Source: Eretmocerus hayati (lineage: Eukaryota; Arthropoda; Insecta; Hymenoptera; Aphelinidae). From it: a DNA stretch of 64,000 nucleotides. Position 1 is the stretch's first letter, and each line of letters begins with the position of its first letter. The stretch covers positions 146,449,121 to 146,513,120 of the forward strand of contig CM056742.1 of NCBI GenBank assembly GCA_029851415.1, read 5' to 3'. Below are positions 60,571 to 64,000 of the stretch, one piece after another. The position numbers and the translations under genes are program-made. Under the pieces are notes generated by a model. The model was not told the DNA's origin. It did no database searches and was given only the letters and a program-made list of their open reading frames with translations.

Positions 60571-62700
60571 CTATGTTTGTAGAGATACAAAATATTCTAT
60601 TTAGTTTTTAAGAGCTAATACGCCATTATTCATAACATTTTCATTGTGGATTTTTAAGCCGTCCGTGTCGAAGTATGAAGTTTCAAGGAAGCAAACATAA
60701 TAGCATTGAAATGTGGATCGTTTCATTGATGAATTTCAGTCTGCATTTCTCGATATCGATATGAACTTTGAAATTCTTTCTTGGCATCTACAAAATTATC
60801 TTCCTGGCCCAGTCTTTGCATAATACATCACATCATTTAAAGTGCGCAGTAAAGAAGTATGAGGTAGAACTTTTAATCACGAGTCGAGAACATTCGCTAG
60901 GAATAATAGGCCAGTAATTCTAGACTTCGAACTGTGCATGAGTGCCAAAGGACGGTTCTATTTTTTTTTCGATGCGGGATACCCTATAGAACACCCCCCC
61001 ATAAAATGGAACAACCCCAGGGGTGCGCAAAAAATTACAACAACAAAATAGTGCGAAATTTTGTACTTTTTTGCGTTATTTCGCATCCCGGGGAGCCGTT
61101 ATAATATTTGGATCATTTTTCATGGTATTATGTTGTAGGCGATGAAATTCTCTAAATTTTAAAGAAAAAAACCATACTAAAATTCTTTCCGTAACTCGAG
61201 ATAATTAGCAACAAAGCTGGAAAATGCCAAAAATTTCCTTCATTTTTCATTTTGAGGGAAGCCAATGGATCGATGTGTACTTGCTGGAAAATGTAGCCCT
61301 CATAGAGTACTATATGTAAAAAAAAAATCAGAGCGATCCGTCAATAAACATTGACGCTATTCTAATTGTTTATCCCAAATTGTTGTTTTTTGCAATAGCC
61401 GTAAAAATTTTCCACGTGCACTAAAGTTGTTGCAAAAAATCAGAGAGCTTCCTGGAACCCTCAACTATAAGATGCGATCATAAAACCGGTCACTTTGTTA
61501 CAAAAAATCGTCTCTGGAGCCAATTGTTTATAAAAATCGGAAATTGCCGATTTTATTTTGCACACAATTCCGCGAGTAATGGATATATGGAAAAATTCGT
61601 TTTTGGACGTTGTAGTACTAATCCTGCTCTAAATTTTTAAAAAAAAAACATCACTCCACGACCTTTTGGACCGGAGATACCGATTTTTTTTTTAAAATCG
61701 ATATTTTATAAACAATTGAATATTAAGAGCCGAAATTTGCGGGAAATGGTAGAAAAATGTTCAAAGTTTCATATACAGAATGTTTGGTTCACATACCTTG
61801 ACTTGCGTCCTTGTCCCAGCAGGTGAAAGTTGATGTTTCCTTTATCTCGCTTGAAAAAAGCTGCAGGGGTGAGGAGTGGGGGTACTCCCGCGGCAGCGTG
61901 GCGGGCCGATTAGAAACTGAGCCGCGCTCTTCAAATCCGAGCGCTCGGAATTTTTGACGATATCTCGGGTCCTACTGGACCGTTTTTGATCTTTTTTTTT
62001 TTAATTTCGGGTAGCTTTCAGAAAAAAACACAATGGCGTATTAATTATAAGGATTTGAACGGCCATTTTGGGTGTATAAGGGGTACCGTGAAAATAAGAG
62101 GTTTTGGTCCAATTTTTCCCTTGTATCAACTAATGTTTCTCACAGAAACATTCTGAATCTGTTGAACGTGGATAATCGATAAGGGAAAGCTCCTCGGAAA
62201 ATTTGAAAATTATGAAAACTTTTCCGAAAATAAAAAATTCTATTGAAAAGCGCATAATCACCAAAAAAATAAGCATAGGGAACACCATATCAGTTTTCAT
62301 TCTGGAAAATCCGGAATTCGGGAAATATTTCCAAGTTTCACCACAACAATTCATAAGATGCCAATTCTTCCAAGAGAGATTTTTATTCGTACTACACTAT
62401 GATGAGCTGTGATAAAGAAAAACAGAAAGGACACCGCAGAAAAAGCGGAGATTTCTGCCCTCGGTGGATTCTCACAAGAAATCAGAAACAGATAGATGAA
62501 AACGCGCTAATTACGACGACACCGCGGAAAAGTCGGACTAAATTCGCATTTCGTAGCACGATTCGTTAGAAAATCAGTTTTTACTTGGTTAGGTTGACTA
62601 TCTGTGTTTACACTGGCGAGTCGTAGAACGCAAAAAATCGATAATAGCAAATCAAGCCATCCGGTCCGCACTCTTGGTTTTGCAGAGAATAGGAATCATT
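60571..62700. other. Dystrophin upstream intron; possible repeat-derived segment
   Basis: The exon at 60570 requires an upstream exon (phase 2), and the first half of the WW domain was not found in the window, so this is treated as intron. A G+C-richer block at about 61800-61990 resembles repeat DNA and contains an exon-like interval (61797-61860, minus). Confidence 0.4.
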
Positions 62701-62710
62701 TATAAGGTAA

Positions 62711-62924
62711 GTACCCAACTTGCCCCCATTAAGCCATTTTCTTAATAACTTTGGCCCATCTCCATATTTTCCAACGTACTTTAGCTCATTTTAAAGCTTG
62801 TCTCAAGACCTTTAAAATGAGCTAAGATACGTCCAATTCGAATGAAGTGGAGCCGAGCTGTTTGAATTCTCCCAAAAGGTGATTTTTGAGAGTTCACAAA
62901 AGTGTGTACCCAACTTGCCCCCAT
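62711..62924 (-). repeat. Copy 3 of the ~195-bp repeat (inverted orientation)
   Basis: GTACCCAACTTGCCCCCAT occurs at 62711 and again, in direct orientation, at 62906: exactly 195 bp apart. The interior has a perfect 16-bp inverted repeat, TTAGCTCATTTTAAAG (62781-62796) and its complement at 62810-62825, around CTTGTCTCAAGA. Confidence 0.75.
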
Positions 62925-63101
62925 CATTTAAAACAATGTAAATCGGCGATGAAGTGAATGGAATCGCTTTGATCCGTTTTGATCACCGTGCAGCGACATT
63001 TATAGCTTTTAGCTGGCCCAAGACATCGTTTCCGACCTATTTTGACGTGATAAACACGTGGTGAAAAAAGCCGTACTGCACGCCTTTCTGAGATAACCAT
63101 A

Positions 63102-63524
63102 TGGGGGCATGTTGGGTACACTCCGATGTCGGCCTTCTTGATTCTCAAACCATCTTCGTGTTTTGTTCATAAAATCGCTCCAAATCAGAGTTCTGCAACC
63201 CTGAAGAGCGAATTTTGAAGGTCTTGAGACAAGGAATCGAATGCGCTAAGATACGTCAAGATTAGTCGAATAAAAATAAGTTGGCACCGGTTTTAGTGAA
63301 CGCGATTTCCTCGGTGATTTTTTAGCCGTGCAAACACGAAAAACGGAAAACTCACTTTATATTTTCTGGAGAACGCAGAAATGATCCGGGGTCGATGAAA
63401 ACTACGTATTTTCTCATATTTCAACATAACAAACGTAAAAAAAAATTGCGGGAAGGTCAACGAGCGCCCATTCCTGAGATCGGCATATGGGGGCAAGTTG
63501 GGTGCAGAGGCAAGTTGGGTACAC
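63102..63524 (+). repeat. Copy 4 of the repeat, apparently a dimer
   Basis: The box at 63102 (TGGGGGCATGTTGGGTACA) and the next clear box at about 63488 are 387 bp apart, twice the 195-bp unit. A decayed box (AAGTTGGCACC) lies near the midpoint. The second box is itself partly doubled (GGGCAAGTTGGGTGCAGAGG then CAAGTTGGGTACAC). The interior shares GAAGGTCTTGAGACAAG with copy 1. Confidence 0.65.
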
Positions 63525-64000
63525 GTACCTTAGTCTCATTTGAGTGTTGCAGAGTATTCGTATTGAGGGCTGGGTAGTTACGCTACAGTACGAGTCTGAA
63601 ACCAGACATCAAGCGGAGAATTAGGCTCAGCCCCCAGCAATTGGCAGTTGTATTTTGAATCATGACAAGTATGAATTTTTTACGCGAGATGATCGTTATG
63701 CTGCGTACCGTGTCGATTTATTCGTGGTATTTTCATTGTTAGCCGAAGGTGCTCATTATACGTATGCTGCACGATACGCAGTTTTTTCTAGAGTGACACT
63801 TTTACGAATTTAGTCATAACATTGATGATGCAGTCCGAATTCATCAATTCGTTCGAACAATAAAATGAGCTAGTTTTAACTGATCTAGAGGTGATAAAAA
63901 TATCAAGATTTTCTTAAAACTGCACAACCCCCAATACAAATCCTCTGCGATTCGAGAGCACGGATCGGATATCTTGATGTGCTGTTATCGATTTTCGTGT

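Overview
The window is about 64 kb of AT-rich eukaryotic nuclear DNA with spliced genes (GT...AG introns from about 77 bp to about 5 kb), and it fits an arthropod, most likely an insect. The evidence is a CP190-type BTB/zinc-finger insulator protein (an arthropod family), an insect-style troponin C whose first coding exon is a bare ATG, a dystrophin C-terminus and a TRF2-type TBP-like protein. No bacterial, viral or CRISPR features were seen. All splice models come from reading frame, splice sites and remembered family conservation; there are no transcript data.

Layout, left to right. 1-15.7 kb is gene-poor: a possible signal-peptide exon (minus, 3797-3887), a TATA+Inr promoter candidate (plus, about 4334), a palindromic E2F-like site, a 2.5-kb terminal-inverted-repeat (TIR) element and copies of a ~195-bp repeat. 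15.7-20.2 kb holds Arf1 (plus, 5 coding exons, 182 aa). 23.5-29.2 kb holds Trf2/TBPL1 (minus, 5 coding exons, 292 aa). 30.3-32.1 kb holds isoprenylcysteine carboxyl methyltransferase (plus, 3 exons). 34.9-39.9 kb holds troponin C (plus, 5 exons, 151 aa; only EF-hand IV is canonical). 42.0-46.1 kb holds Cp190 (minus, 4 coding exons, 753 aa), divergently arranged with Naa10 (plus, 47.5-48.2 kb, coding sequence in one exon). From 50.8 kb to at least 60.6 kb lies the 3' end of dystrophin (minus, 9 exons, 623 residues from the middle of the WW domain to the stop); its 5' part lies beyond the window.

The genes are ordinary housekeeping, chromatin and muscle genes with no shared pathway evident, although troponin C and dystrophin both act in muscle. 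The unusual content is repetitive: at least five long inverted-repeat (foldback) elements, including a near-identical 1.1-kb Mutator-like element with a 9-bp target duplication nested inside an older foldback element in the last dystrophin intron, and a 1.1-kb TA-flanked foldback in a troponin C intron. There is also a ~195-bp unit bounded by a conserved GGGGGCAWGTTGGGTACA box, found at both ends of the window.
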